Shown: positions 55,075 to 64,000 of the stretch, piece after piece
Position numbering within the stretch: the first letter of the stretch is position 1
Layout: the number at the start of each line of letters is the position of its first letter
NCBI GenBank assembly: GCA_030762935.1
Contig: CM060892.1
Span: 89,331,827-89,395,826, forward strand
DNA from: Hymenopus coronatus
Taxonomy: Eukaryota > Arthropoda > Insecta > Mantodea > Hymenopodidae
Direction: 5' to 3'
Length of the DNA: 64,000 bases
Translations under genes and position numbers: made by a program
The notes under the pieces: generated by a model
Databases searched by the model: none
What the model was told of the DNA's origin: nothing
What the model saw: only the letters and a program-made list of their open reading frames with translations

Positions 55075-56152
55075 CAGTGTTATCCAAAAAGAAAGAACAG
55101 ATTTCAAACTTGTATTGCTTCCAAACTGCAAGAGATAGAAACATGATTCCAACGTTCATGGAGACAGAAAAGTTTACAATTGAAATAGCGCGGGGGGTAG
55201 AAGTTCCAATCACGGCCGCATTGGCGCTTTTGTTTTTTGCTGTATGTCTGTAGTGATATGGTGGCGACACCTCAAGAGACATCATTTTGTGTGCTGCAAT
55301 TAGCAAACCTAAGTCCATTGTTGCAGTTCAACGGCATTTCGCCGTCAATTTAATAAACAATCGCCGCGTCACAAGCAAATTTACGAGTGGCATCGAAAAG
55401 TCGTAGAAGATGATTGCATGTGCAAAAGGAAAAGCACGGGATGTCCTCGCACATCGGACGCGAATGTCGAGCATATTCATACACTATACGAAAGGATCCC
55501 AAAGAAATCTACATCACGAGCAAGCAACCAACGATATGCCGAGTTCTAAAACATCGTCTGCACCTGAAGCCATACAAACTGCAGTTATTGCAAGCATTGA
55601 ATCCTGACGACCACAACAAACGGTACGAATTGTACATTGGCATGTTGGAAGATGTGGAAGAAGACAATTTTACCCAACGATTAATGTTTTCCAATGAACT
55701 TTTTCATGCAAGATGGTGCCCTCATTTCTGTTACCATGTCCGACGTTACCTGAATAACACGTTTGCAGGACGTTGGATTGCGAGAGGAGGAGCAGATCAA
55801 CTTTATCGCCGGTGGCCTCCCAGGTCTCCAGATCTCACTTAATGTGATTTTTATCTATGGGGTTACGTAAAAAACCGTGTTTTTATCCCTCATATGCCTG
55901 GCACTCTTGAAGATCTACGATATCGAATTGTTGAAGCTGTAAATTCGATAACTGGAGACCAGCTGCTTCGTGTGTGGCAAGAAAAGAGCCACCGTTTTGA
56001 CATATATCGTGTAACACACGGTGCTCATAGTGAATGCATACTATACAAATGTATATTTTTCTATCTCCATGGACGATGGAATCATGTTTCTATCTTTTTA
56101 GTTTGGAAGAAATAAATATTTGAAATCTGTTCTTTCTTTTTGAATAACCCTG
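55075..56152 (+). mobile_element. IS630/Tc1-mariner transposon with near-perfect ends, inserted in DR-A
   Basis: Inverted termini of at least 34 bp: CAGTGTTATCCAAAAAGAAA on the left and, read inward from the right, CAGGGTTATTCAAAAAGAAA, both continuing GAACAGATTTCAAA. Two mismatches were counted. It is flanked by TA (55073-55074 and 56153-56154). It is 1078 bp, with a broken transposase gene listed separately. The target lies within the first 60 bp of an inverted DR-A copy, within about 5 bp of the DR-A position hit by the element at 32475. Confidence 0.95.
55255..56115 (+). pseudogene. IS630/Tc1-mariner transposase, internally deleted
   Basis: Readable in shifting frames: VTPQETSFCVLQLANLSPL-like start, QIYEWHRKVVEDDCMCK, the second helix-turn-helix end VLKHRLHLKPYKLQLLQALN, and FSNELFHARWCPHFCYHVRR. 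In that last piece the first catalytic motif (FSDE, here FSNE) is joined directly to what should be the second (QDGAPPH, here ARWCPH). The roughly 70 residues between them are deleted. GRWIARGG, WPPRSPDLT, a stop and CDFYLWGYVKNRVF (third aspartate kept), then LEDLRYRIVEAVNS and RFDIYRVTHGAHSE complete the family C-terminus. Confidence 0.88.
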
Positions 56153-56190
56153 TATTTTCTTTGCTTACTATGTACGTAAAGTAAAACATC
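56153..56190 (-). repeat. DR-A 5' terminus after the transposon
   Basis: TATTTTCTTTGCTTACTATG and TACGTAAAG continue the inverted DR-A copy that stops at 55074. Confidence 0.7.
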
Positions 56191-56799
56191 TTTAACGGCT
56201 TCATTCATTCTATAATCATCACAGTGAGATGAAGATCCCAGTGTTATGTCATCCAAATTTAGAATCGATGTTATTCTTTGAATTGTTTAAGTTGTACAGC
56301 ACACTAATACATCTGTGATCTCACCGAGTCGAATATCCAAGGTCTTGATTGCCGTAACTCGTGAATAAGAAATATGAAGCACAAATCCTGCCAGGAGCAC
56401 CATCGCAGACTGGAATTTTTCTTCGTAACTGGCGATATTCGGTTAGGAGACCTAAACTTAGTCCAGGAACGTTTTCTTAGCAAACTCCCTTTCCCCAATT
56501 ATCTTTTCATTTCATGTAACAACGTCAAAGACTGTAATGCATTATGTTATAGGAGGAGGCATCCAGCATTAATACAGTAATAATTTATGTTCATATTGGT
56601 GGCAATGACTATGATAGAGCCTGCTGATTGTACGTTTACTGTCTGAACTGTAGTGTTTTTGCCGTTTTTGTACAAAGGTTCTTTGTTTATTCTCCTCTTA
56701 TGTAAGATATAAACCAATGAAGGTTTAATTTTAGACGCTGTATCAAACAATTCCCACATTAGCACGCTGGCACTGGCACTAGACACAAACATCAGTAGG
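56191..56799. other. no gene recognised
   Basis: Antisense-overlapping frames at 56304-56580 and a 93-codon minus frame at 56547-56828 show no recognisable family. Part may be the decayed 5' end of the transposon that follows. Confidence 0.4.
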
Positions 56800-57745
56800 T
56801 AATCAGTTATGCGAATACTGCATGACAATACACTTCACCCTTACCGCTTGCAGCTACATCAGAAACTCCGTGGTTGTCATCTTGAAGCTCGAGTAAATTT
56901 TTGCCTGTGGGTATTACGCAGTTTAAACCGTGATGCAATCTTTTTATACAAAGTTCTGTTTTCAGATGAATCACGTTTCAGGACAATGACACTAGAATCG
57001 CCACAACATGCACTACTGGAGTGTCGATAATCCTCACTGGGTAAGTTAGACAGATTTTCAAGACCAGATTAATATATGATGTGTCATTTTGGGTGATCAT
57101 TTAATCTGGTCACGTTTTTTCGAAGGTCACCTTACGGGAGCACGCTGCCTTCACTTCCTCCAAAACGATTCCCTCCATTGCTGGAGCATGTACCATTAAA
57201 TGAAAGATTATGAATTTGGTTTCAGCATGATGGTGCTCCATCGCACCAGTCCAGGATCGTCGTAAATTATCTTCACGGTACACATCCTTAAAGATGGATT
57301 GGTAGGCGAGGACCTGTCTCGTGGCCTGCCAGATCTCCTGATCTTATGCCACTTGATTACCTATAATGACGTCATTTAAAACAATGTACAGCCAACGGCT
57401 GTATAACCTCAGTCATCTTCAGCAACTAGTCAGGCAGGCCTGCAGGTCCAGCACATCCCAGAGATTACTACTTGCCAGGTTCTCATTGCAGCATCGTGTA
57501 CAACTCCAAATCAACGAAGAAGGTCATCATTTCGAAAAACTGCTGCGCTAAATGAAAAAGTTTCATCACTAAGTTTCATATCAGAAACACTTTATCTAGT
57601 GGATATGTGTGTTGTTATGGGTATTAAACCTACCTTTCTTTTCAACTGAAAGTATTGGTGAATACCTATATATTTGGCACAGTTTTTGATTGTCAGCCTA
57701 GTTAGTTTGTGTGTTTTTCGTTTTAGAGATACCCTGAAAATGGGT
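56800..57745 (+). mobile_element. IS630/Tc1-mariner transposon relic, C-terminal two thirds
   Basis: Plus-strand pieces in family order: DNTLHPYRLQLHQKLRGCHL, VLFSDESRFRTMTLESPQHA (first catalytic aspartate in FSDE), LLEHVPLNERL.IWFQHDGAPS (second, in QHDGAP), RWIGRRGPVSWPARSPDLMP and LDYL (third). About 190 bp after the last codon, CGTTTTAGAGATACCCTG resembles an inverted right terminus (CAGGGTATCTC...). No left terminus or target duplication was found. All three acids are traceable but in different frames. It is a separate subfamily from 55075, which shares only the generic motifs. Confidence 0.82.
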
Positions 57746-58436
57746 CTGATTCTGTGGTATTATCTGAAATACCAAAATTATTGTAATAATGCCTGCATAT
57801 TTAGAAGAAACTGAATGAATATGCCTCAGAATATTCATTTTCATTTTTATTTCCTGTAACTGGACCGGTTAATTTAGAATAAACACAAATAAAGAGAAGA
57901 ATAAAAGAAATGACTTAAGCAACTTAAAAAATGTTCCGATATCCCATCTAGCTTTGTGCCAAATCAGGAAGAAAGAAAGCAGGGAAAAAAATTTCCAACG
58001 TTTTTGTAAGATTCGAACTGAATCGAGCTTCTTGTAACTCATGCTAACAACGCGCGTTTATCAAATACGCTACTGTTTAGCTATAGCTTGCAATACCAAA
58101 GTCTATATTGTAGTATGCAAAGGATGGGTCTCCGGAACAATGTTTTCAGGTTAGCCCGTAATCTGCGGGTTGCATAAAATCAGAGAATAAGGAACAGGCA
58201 GGTTATGCCAGGAAACAAAGTTTTTCAAGCATATATACTGAAACAGTCTATCCTGCTATCCTGAAATGAAAAATAAAAACGAAACTTTTCCATCAATATA
58301 TAATTTATCCAACTTTGCACAACTTTGGAATAACCTCGAAAAACAGTTCAAAATAGAACGGCAGGAAATCCTACATGAATCTTGAACACCACGCCTATGT
58401 CTGCGGTCAAAGCAAAGCGTTTATTAAATGTAAACA
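57746..58436. other. no gene recognised; weak tRNA-like patch near 58010-58090 (minus)
   Basis: GTAAGATTCGAACTGAATCG at 58007 read in reverse gives a B-box-like TTCGAATCTTAC. The upstream part is degenerate. Otherwise AT-rich. Confidence 0.35.
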
Positions 58437-58812
58437 TATAAGGAATTTTGCAGAACTGCTAAACCATAAGAGATGGACAAAAACTTAACATATAAAAAAT
58501 GTAGAGCGCGTTTAAATACATACTATATGTTATATACATTTTTTTTTCTGAAGTTCATAGTTTTTTAGATATTCCTTGTTTTTGGTTTCAGCTTCGAAAA
58601 ACTATACTTCTCTCATACAGGAATTTGTCAACTCCTGTCCATACAAACAAAGGAACTTCAGTCACATAGCTACCAGCTTTTGGCTTTCACTTTAACCTAT
58701 GGTACTCCCTTATTTTGCGTCTACTTACAAAGGAAGAAAGTAATAAGTTTATTTACCTATTTTTTTTATTTGCATTAAGCAAAGAGAAGCATAAACGTTT
58801 TAACAATAAGTT
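58437..58812 (+). repeat. DR-A 3' half, cut by a LINE insertion
   Basis: GGAATTTTGCAGAACTGCTA, AACCATAAGAGATGGAC, TCTCATACAGGAATTTGTCA, GTCACATAGCTACCAGC and CCTATGGTACTCCC. It breaks off at TTTTAACAATAAGTTG, inside the consensus AACAATAATTTGTTGCAG, where the LINE tail (GAAT)n begins. Confidence 0.9.
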
Positions 58813-60350
58813 GAATGAATGAATAAGTGTATTTATTAATATAGCAATATCATACATAGAATTTCAACAGTCGCACGGGTCCACAGACCGTACGTGCTTT
58901 TGTAATACACATTACAAGCAATATTAAAACAACAACCACAACAAAGAATTAAAAGAGTAAATACGAAAATAAAAAGACAAAGGAAATACACAGTCAAAAG
59001 CAATATTAAACAACAATAAAAATTAAGAGTGAATCCGAAAATAAAGATACAAAGATATTCAAAATAGCAATTTAAATTTACAGCACAGAGTACACCTTCA
59101 TAAATGCACCCTCTTATCATAGATAATTACACTTAAAAGACATATATACACATAATATATACAACCCTAGCACAACAGTGACCTAAGTCTGATATAATAT
59201 ACATGTATGTAGAACATTGTAGTCACTTTTGTTTAGTTGATCTTATCCCCCCCCCTTCTCTATTGGCAGCCTCCTCAGATCTCAGCTGCCTTGCCTTAAG
59301 TATAAATTTACCTAGCCCGTCCATGTTTTCCGTGCCTGCCAGTAGCGTCCAACATGCTTCTATCCCTACATTCGCAGTGGTGAAAAATCGCGGCAAATAT
59401 TTTTCCCGCCATTCCTCCGTACCCCTACATCTTGCCAAGATGTGAGTCCACGACTCTTCCTCCTCGCAAATGGGACAGATTCTTATACCATTCTCGTCAG
59501 AAATTTTCGTGCTCCTCCATGCTCCTAGTCTATTCCACGCGAGCCCCTCTCTAATGAGTTTGGTACCTGTTTTGATGTATTGCTCCATACCCCACTCCGA
59601 TTTCAGCCCAGACTGTACTTCTAATGACACTTTCTCTGTGCATTGCGTCATTATTTGCTGTCTGTCAATATCACAGAGACGTTTCTTAATTTTTCTCCAA
59701 ATACTTCGCCTGTTTTCCTGCCCCGCCATCCAAATGTCTCCCATCCCAATGGTTTCCAACCCTTTCTTTAATTTTGATGCCCACGTCAAATTACCTTCCA
59801 TTCGCAACTCTTCACGGTAGCAGACTGCCCTAATTAGAGATTGGTTTCCGTGAACGATTCTCATCCAATATTTAACTGCTCTGATTTTGCACTCTATCGT
59901 TTCACTATGTACCCCGAATTCCCTCATTATTCCGCAGTTTGCCGTACCCCTCCCTACACCCAGAATTCCTTTCAAAAATTGGGTCCTCACTTGATCCAGA
60001 TTTCCTGTTTGTTCCCACCCCCATATTTCTCCTCCGTATGTCATCGTGGATCTAACTGTCGCTCAGTATACAGTTTCCATTAAGGTTATGGAGATATTCG
60101 GAATTCTGCAGCGTATTCGGAGAGCTTCCGCCGCTTTCACCCTTGCCTTGTGTTTCGTAATGTCAATGTGTTTTGTCCATTTTCCGTTCATTGTAAATGT
60201 GACTAAACTTTACATATTAGAACATTCTCCCCAGTTTTTTCACACCCTCCTCAATCATATCTCAGATTCATTTGTCTCTTTCAACATGTCTGTTCTTGTA
60301 CTCTAAAGCATGTCCAACTAACAGAATTCGTGCGTGGCTTTGATCGTGTT
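58813..60350 (-). mobile_element. non-LTR retrotransposon (LINE), 5'-truncated, with (GAAT)n tail
   Basis: On the minus strand the element ends with a 3' UTR rich in T and A, CGTACGGTCTGTGGACCCG, ATTAATAAATACACTTATTC and an ATTC/TTCA tail that joins DR-A at 58812. The coding part is listed separately. The 5' end is lost: reverse transcriptase motifs are readable only from near 60350, so this is a truncated insertion. A CT run at 60434-60471 and sequence to about 60610 may also belong to it. The 3' end of this LINE matches the relic at 39530. Confidence 0.9.
59223..60340 (-). pseudogene. LINE reverse transcriptase C-terminus and zinc-binding region
   Basis: LINE reverse transcriptase copies element RNA into the genome. 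The upstream part is broken: ILLVGHALEYKNRHVERDK is the stretch just after the YADD motif, then EEGVKKLGRMF, FTMNGKWTKHIDITKHKARV and an in-frame stop. From 60044 a 273-codon frame is fully open: YGGEIWGWEQTGNLDQVRTQ, FLKGILGVGRGTANCGIMRE, CKIRAVKYWMRIVHGN, IKKRLCDIDRQQIM, and the zinc-binding motif ICPICEEEESWTHILARC with conserved C..C...H...C spacing, ending near RSTKQK. The catalytic core is not in the window's copy. The long intact frame means this copy is young. Confidence 0.9.
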
Positions 60351-60431
60351 ATTGCATTAAATGAGAAATGTGTTCTCCTTGTTTCTTTGTTTGTCACTGT
60401 CCCTCCTACTAAATCTATTTTCTCACTCACA

Positions 60432-60433
<2 letters not shown>

Positions 60434-60471
<38 letters not shown>
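60434..60471. repeat. (CT)n microsatellite
   Basis: About 38 bp of pure CT units, possibly inside the upstream part of the LINE. Confidence 0.95.
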
Positions 60472-60472
<1 letters not shown>

Positions 60473-60599
60473 TCTTTCACTCCATTACCCTCACCGGATC
60501 TCGCATCGTTTTGCTTTGCTCTTTATAATTCCAATGCAGTGTGGTGTTTTGAAAACCCGTAACAAAATCTTTTTATGGGTTGTTAATAAAATAAACAGC

Positions 60600-60903
60600 A
60601 TGTACTAGATTAAACGGTAAATAAACTTACGTCTGTTTCTTATACAGTTGGAACTATAATGCTTCCCTTGGGAAGTCATTTATTTACACAATTAATAGTG
60701 GGACAAATATTATTTACCACCATCCTTTGAATATAAAAAGATTTTAAGAAGATTATACTTATAAAACCTCAGCAATATTTTCAATAAAAAAACAATTAAT
60801 AAGGCAAACATCACATTTTGTTTTATTTTGCACCCCATCAGAATCTCCTGTTTTCATAAAAGTATGTGAAATATAAAATATATTTTCTCATGAACTATTA
60901 CAG

Positions 60904-60941
<38 letters not shown>

Positions 60942-61327
60942 TATTATACTACTTTCATGCACATTTTATATTCTTACTAGTATTATCGTTTTACTTATAG
61001 GTGCTTTATTTCACAGTTGTACGTGTATTTATGTAATACAGGTTATTTTCTAAATTTCCAGTTATATATATTTTATACCATTTTAAATGCAACAAAAGGA
61101 AAAATAATAGTACCTAAATTATCATGAGAAATTTCAGGCATTCTAAATCACTTGATCCTGGGGGATCCATTCTTTATATTATGTAGAACCTGAGAAAATG
61201 TTTCTTAACGAATGTGTGTACGAAATTTTGCAAATTAATGTATCCATAGCAGCTGAACCATGACAGTTTGAAGCAGAACAGATCTGCAACCTGTTTACGT
61301 TCTGTAGCATGTAAGTGCAATATAGCT
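60600..61327. other. no gene seen; contains a (CA)n run at 60907-60939
   Basis: AT-rich spacer. The CA run of about 33 bp is not at the DR-A microsatellite position and has no DR-A flanks. Confidence 0.5.
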
Positions 61328-62020
61328 ATGTAGCAGGTAGAGGGGGGGGTATTGTATTGCACCCAAAAATTCGATACCGAGGTTTCACCGGAAATATATG
61401 TTTTGTTACCCCCAGAAGAAAGCATTAATAGCAGGTCAGTTTGTGTGTTTGTATAAATATCTCAAAAAAGTCCTGTAAATACCAAACTTGTGGTGTTTCC
61501 GAAAAATGAAAATAAATAGTTTGCTTAAACCACCATATCTTTAAATGATTTTATTAAAAAAAATGTTTATCTTGAGTTTTGTGGGAGCAGCCTCAAAATC
61601 TCTTCATATTGCATAGCTTTTGTGTAGCTGGTAATCCGTAAGAGAGAGAAAAACTTTCTACACAAAAATGCAGATCTCATTTATATTATATGCATTTTTG
61701 AGAGATATCTATTCCGTGTTATTGGTTTTCATTTCAAACCACTTAAAGTTTTTTGAAATGGGAAGTTATTCATCGTTTCATATCTCCTTGGTTTTGCTCC
61801 CGGCTTTGCAAAGAGAACCAAATTTCAATGACAAACTATAACGTCGCCTTTAAAAAAAATTCGCAGTAGATTTAGCCAAGTGTATTCCCTTATTTCTCTC
61901 ATAATTTTAAGGAAGTAACAAGAACCATATCTAGTAATGTTTATTTTAATTAGCAATATTAGGTAAAAGATTTACTCTGCAGAACAGAGGAGGTCATGTG
62001 GGTGGAACAAATCAGATCTT
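61328..62020 (+). repeat. DR-A, full length, variant sub-family
   Basis: GCAGGTAGAGGGGGGGGTATTG, GATACCGAGGTTTCACCGG, GTGTGTTTGTATAAATATC, AATACCAAACTTGTGGTG, GTAATCCGTAAGAGAGAG, the variant block TTTTTTGAAATGGGAAGTTATT, AGAGAACCAAATTTCAATG and GCAGAACAGAGGAGGTCATG, ending AACAAATCAGATC. Confidence 0.9.
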
Positions 62021-62037
62021 ACAGTTATAATATTATT

Positions 62038-62341
62038 ATAATGTAACTCAATGGCAGTCCCCAAGAGATCTTGGCCTACCGCCCGGCCGCTGCATTCTCA
62101 TCTCGGCCCGAAAGCGTGCATTGCTGGAGGATGATACGTGAATCACCTCGAGTCCCTCCCGGCCGGTTAATGCAACCTTCTCGATCTGGAGCCGCTACTT
62201 CTCAATCAAGAACCTCCTCAATTGGCCCTCCAGGGACCTCACGAGGCTGAGTGCGTGGGAAAATTCTCCACGCCGGTATCGGTAACCGAACTCAGGTCTC
62301 CCGCGTGGCAGCCTCGCTACCACCGCACTAAAGAGACCACC
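62038..62341 (-). mobile_element. tRNA-derived SINE (family SINE-5), full length
   Basis: Minus strand: head TCTCTTTAGTGCGGTGGTAG (A-box) and CTGAGTTCGGTTACCG (B-box), a 230-bp GC-rich body (GGTCCCTGGAGGGCCAATTG, GAGAAGTAGCGGCTCC, GGCCGGGAGGGACTCGAG) and tail TGCCATTGAGTTACAT. It is flanked by AATATTATT (62029-62037 and 62342-62350), a perfect 9-bp target duplication. It inserted a few bases past the 3' end of the DR-A copy. It is the most GC-rich block in the window. Confidence 0.92.
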
Positions 62342-62350
62342 AATATTATT

Positions 62351-63054
62351 GTGATATACATATATTAAAGAGAAGATATAAATTTTTATACATTTTTTCA
62401 AACCAAAGCCCACTCGTAAAATCTTAACTTTCTAAGACGGACCTAATCTGTTTTATTTCGCAATGAACATTTCCGCCATTTTTGTGTGAAAAGTAACACG
62501 CGGACGGATGCACACAAGTACATATAATATGCGTTGCATTTGCTGTGTTCACCATCATTTATTTTTATATGGTTCTACAAACTATTCTTACGAAAGCATA
62601 TATTTTTACTTTATGCCAATTCTCTACAGTAATGATGTTACTACACAAGGGTGAAATTCTTAAAAATGGTCTCTATATGTTGGCGTTGATATTTTATAAT
62701 CTTTCATGATATTACGAGAAGTAAACGAATATCAGCATCAATTAAAATGTAATGCGACACTTTCAAATGGCTTTCTAAGATCAATGAAGTATTTTGGAAA
62801 AGATTATTCCTCTGTCATCATGTGGACGACGAGGCGAACTCGCGAGCTAGAAATTGCTTGATCAAGAAACCTTTGTAGAAGTAGTCCAATATATGCCAAC
62901 ATGACGTATGGAACTTGAGCTTCAATTTATTTTTCTATCTATTAATGATAAACATTTATAGGGATGGTTTTATTACAATCTGCTTTTATATTCAATGGAA
63001 ATCGGGGTATAAAGCAGGTTTAAATGGTAGTCAAATCTCTTAACACATTTTTCA
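62351..63054. other. no gene seen; faint DR-A 3' fragment at 62570-62660 (minus)
   Basis: GGTTCTACAAACTATTCTTACG and TTTACTTTATGCCAATTCTC resemble the inverted DR-A 3' end. The rest is AT-rich and unassigned. Confidence 0.45.
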
Positions 63055-63290
63055 ACCATTAGTATGCATTTTTTTGTTCTATTTATTTCACATTAATCAA
63101 AAATTCTTTTGTAGCTTTGTAATATTTTCTTGTAGATATATTGGGAAAGTAGGAATACACTAGGTTTAAGCAATATGTAACTTATAAGAGTTGGTTGCTA
63201 CATTATAGCATAACATAGCTAGGATACCATTCCAAAAATATGTCTTCCCATCTGAGAAAAGTTCAAGTACTGGAAAATTCAAATTCCTTG
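63055..63290 (-). repeat. DR-A 3' part, diverged
   Basis: Inverted: TATTTCACATTAATCAAAAA, GGAATACACTAGGTTTAAGC, AAGAGTTGGTTGCTAC and CATAGCTAGGATACC match the AGCTTTT-to-end region of the variant sub-family. Confidence 0.7.
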
Positions 63291-64000
63291 ATCAATGTAT
63301 CCCATCATGCCTAAAAGGGATACTGCGGATGAAACTGGAAAATGTTGGCAATTCAATTGTTCTGATTCTTCATTACATATTATAAATTTGTCAAATAACT
63401 GGTTAAGAACTTCAAAATATGCTTAAGTCTCATTTATTTTCTCAAACGAACCATTGAATCCCCTTTATATATCTAAATACTTCCAAATAACGTCAAATTA
63501 TGGAAATGCCCCATTCACAGTGAGATATAAGCGCAGACGTAACCTAAGCGCAAGACTTTGGACCCATCCTATTCAATGTAAGCATTCACATAAGTTACGC
63601 AACGCAAGTATGAAGTTTGAAGTTTTCAAACTCTTGAATTAGTTGTAGGAACATATAGAGAGAGAATTCTGCATTCTTTCTGCTAAGCTTGCAGTTCAAC
63701 AGCAGACGATCGCAATGCGAAATTTTACCGAGCTTGCTACACATACATGCTGCTCTCCCATTTGGTCATGACCGTGCAGGACCGTATCTTCGATGAAGAT
63801 AGATCTTTAAAATGATTTTAACATCATTTGTTATTTTGTAGGCTATGGAAGTGTAGCGACATGACGCATACGGATACGACTACTTCTCTTTTGCAAATGG
63901 AGAGCAACCATAGACAAAATTTCGGTTAACTGTGCTGGTTTCAGTCATGTCCTTGTCTTGTTTCTCTAAAAGGCTATGACAATGTTGTGAAGAATCCTCC
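63291..64000. other. no gene recognised
   Basis: A 62-codon plus frame at 63454-63642 has no recognisable family. No repeat match was seen to the end of the window. Confidence 0.45.

Noticed and set aside
7768..62020. DR-A as a Helitron
   Set aside because: There is a 3' hairpin, but the termini are not TC...CTRR, there is no A/T insertion signature and near-terminal inverted repeats are present.
7768..62020. DR-A as an LTR or solo LTR
   Set aside because: Copies do not start TG and end CA, no gag-pol pieces or primer-binding sites accompany them, and no paired copies flank an internal region.

Overview
This window looks like intergenic or heterochromatin-like DNA from an arthropod nuclear genome with a large, transposon-rich genome. 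The sequence is AT-rich and full of microsatellites. I found no intact host protein-coding gene, no functional tRNA or rRNA gene, and no bacterial-style operon. Nearly all recognisable coding sequence is dead transposase or reverse transcriptase. The set of elements (mellifera-like and other mariners, Tc1, SINEs with RNA polymerase III tRNA heads, a non-LTR element with a tetranucleotide tail) fits an arthropod. I lean to an insect, but I cannot settle the lineage without database searches.

The dominant component is one non-coding dispersed repeat family, called DR-A here. It has about 40 full or partial copies on both strands and covers roughly a third of the window. A full copy is about 0.75-0.9 kb. 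It opens with TTTTTACTTTCTCTACAC and a near-palindrome around CTATGTACATAG. It then has a conserved TTCACCGGAAATA block, an internal GT-rich tract of very variable length, TGGACAGCATAGCTCAAAA, the hairpin AAATACCAAACTTGGTATTT, and the palindrome AAATTTTCGAAAATTT. It ends with TTAGCATGAAGTAAATAG, TTTGTTGCAGAGATGTAGAGAAAGT and the hairpin ATGTG...CACAT followed by CAGATTTTT. The start ACTTTCTCTACA and the near-end TGTAGAGAAAGT are inverted copies of each other. No copy encodes a protein. At least two sub-families can be told apart by the segment before AGCTTTT.

Layout: 1-9 kb holds DR-A copies, several tRNA-derived SINEs and a 103-bp tandem duplication. 10-12.5 kb has an IS630/Tc1-mariner relic with clear inverted termini and a LINE fragment. 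13-26 kb is DR-A copies in both orientations with a near full-length mariner at 21.1-22.4 kb. 27-28.3 kb is a mellifera-type mariner with its TA target duplication. 30-38 kb is a dense DR-A field holding a fold-back transposon and a SINE with target duplications. 39.5-44.4 kb has a LINE relic with a CCA-type tail, a Tc1/mariner-superfamily relic and a Tc1 relic. 44.6-51.6 kb is mostly DR-A in head-to-tail runs. 53.4-57.7 kb holds three more transposase relics. 58.8-60.4 kb is a LINE. 61.3-64 kb returns to DR-A plus a SINE with a 9-bp target duplication.

The components are related by nested insertion. DNA transposons, SINEs and a LINE sit inside DR-A copies, so DR-A is the older or continuously expanding substrate. 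DR-A is the best candidate for something not previously described: a non-autonomous family with its own terminal structure, an internal microsatellite and a habit of forming abutting arrays. Coordinates of repeat copies are accurate to about 10-20 bp unless a target duplication fixes them.
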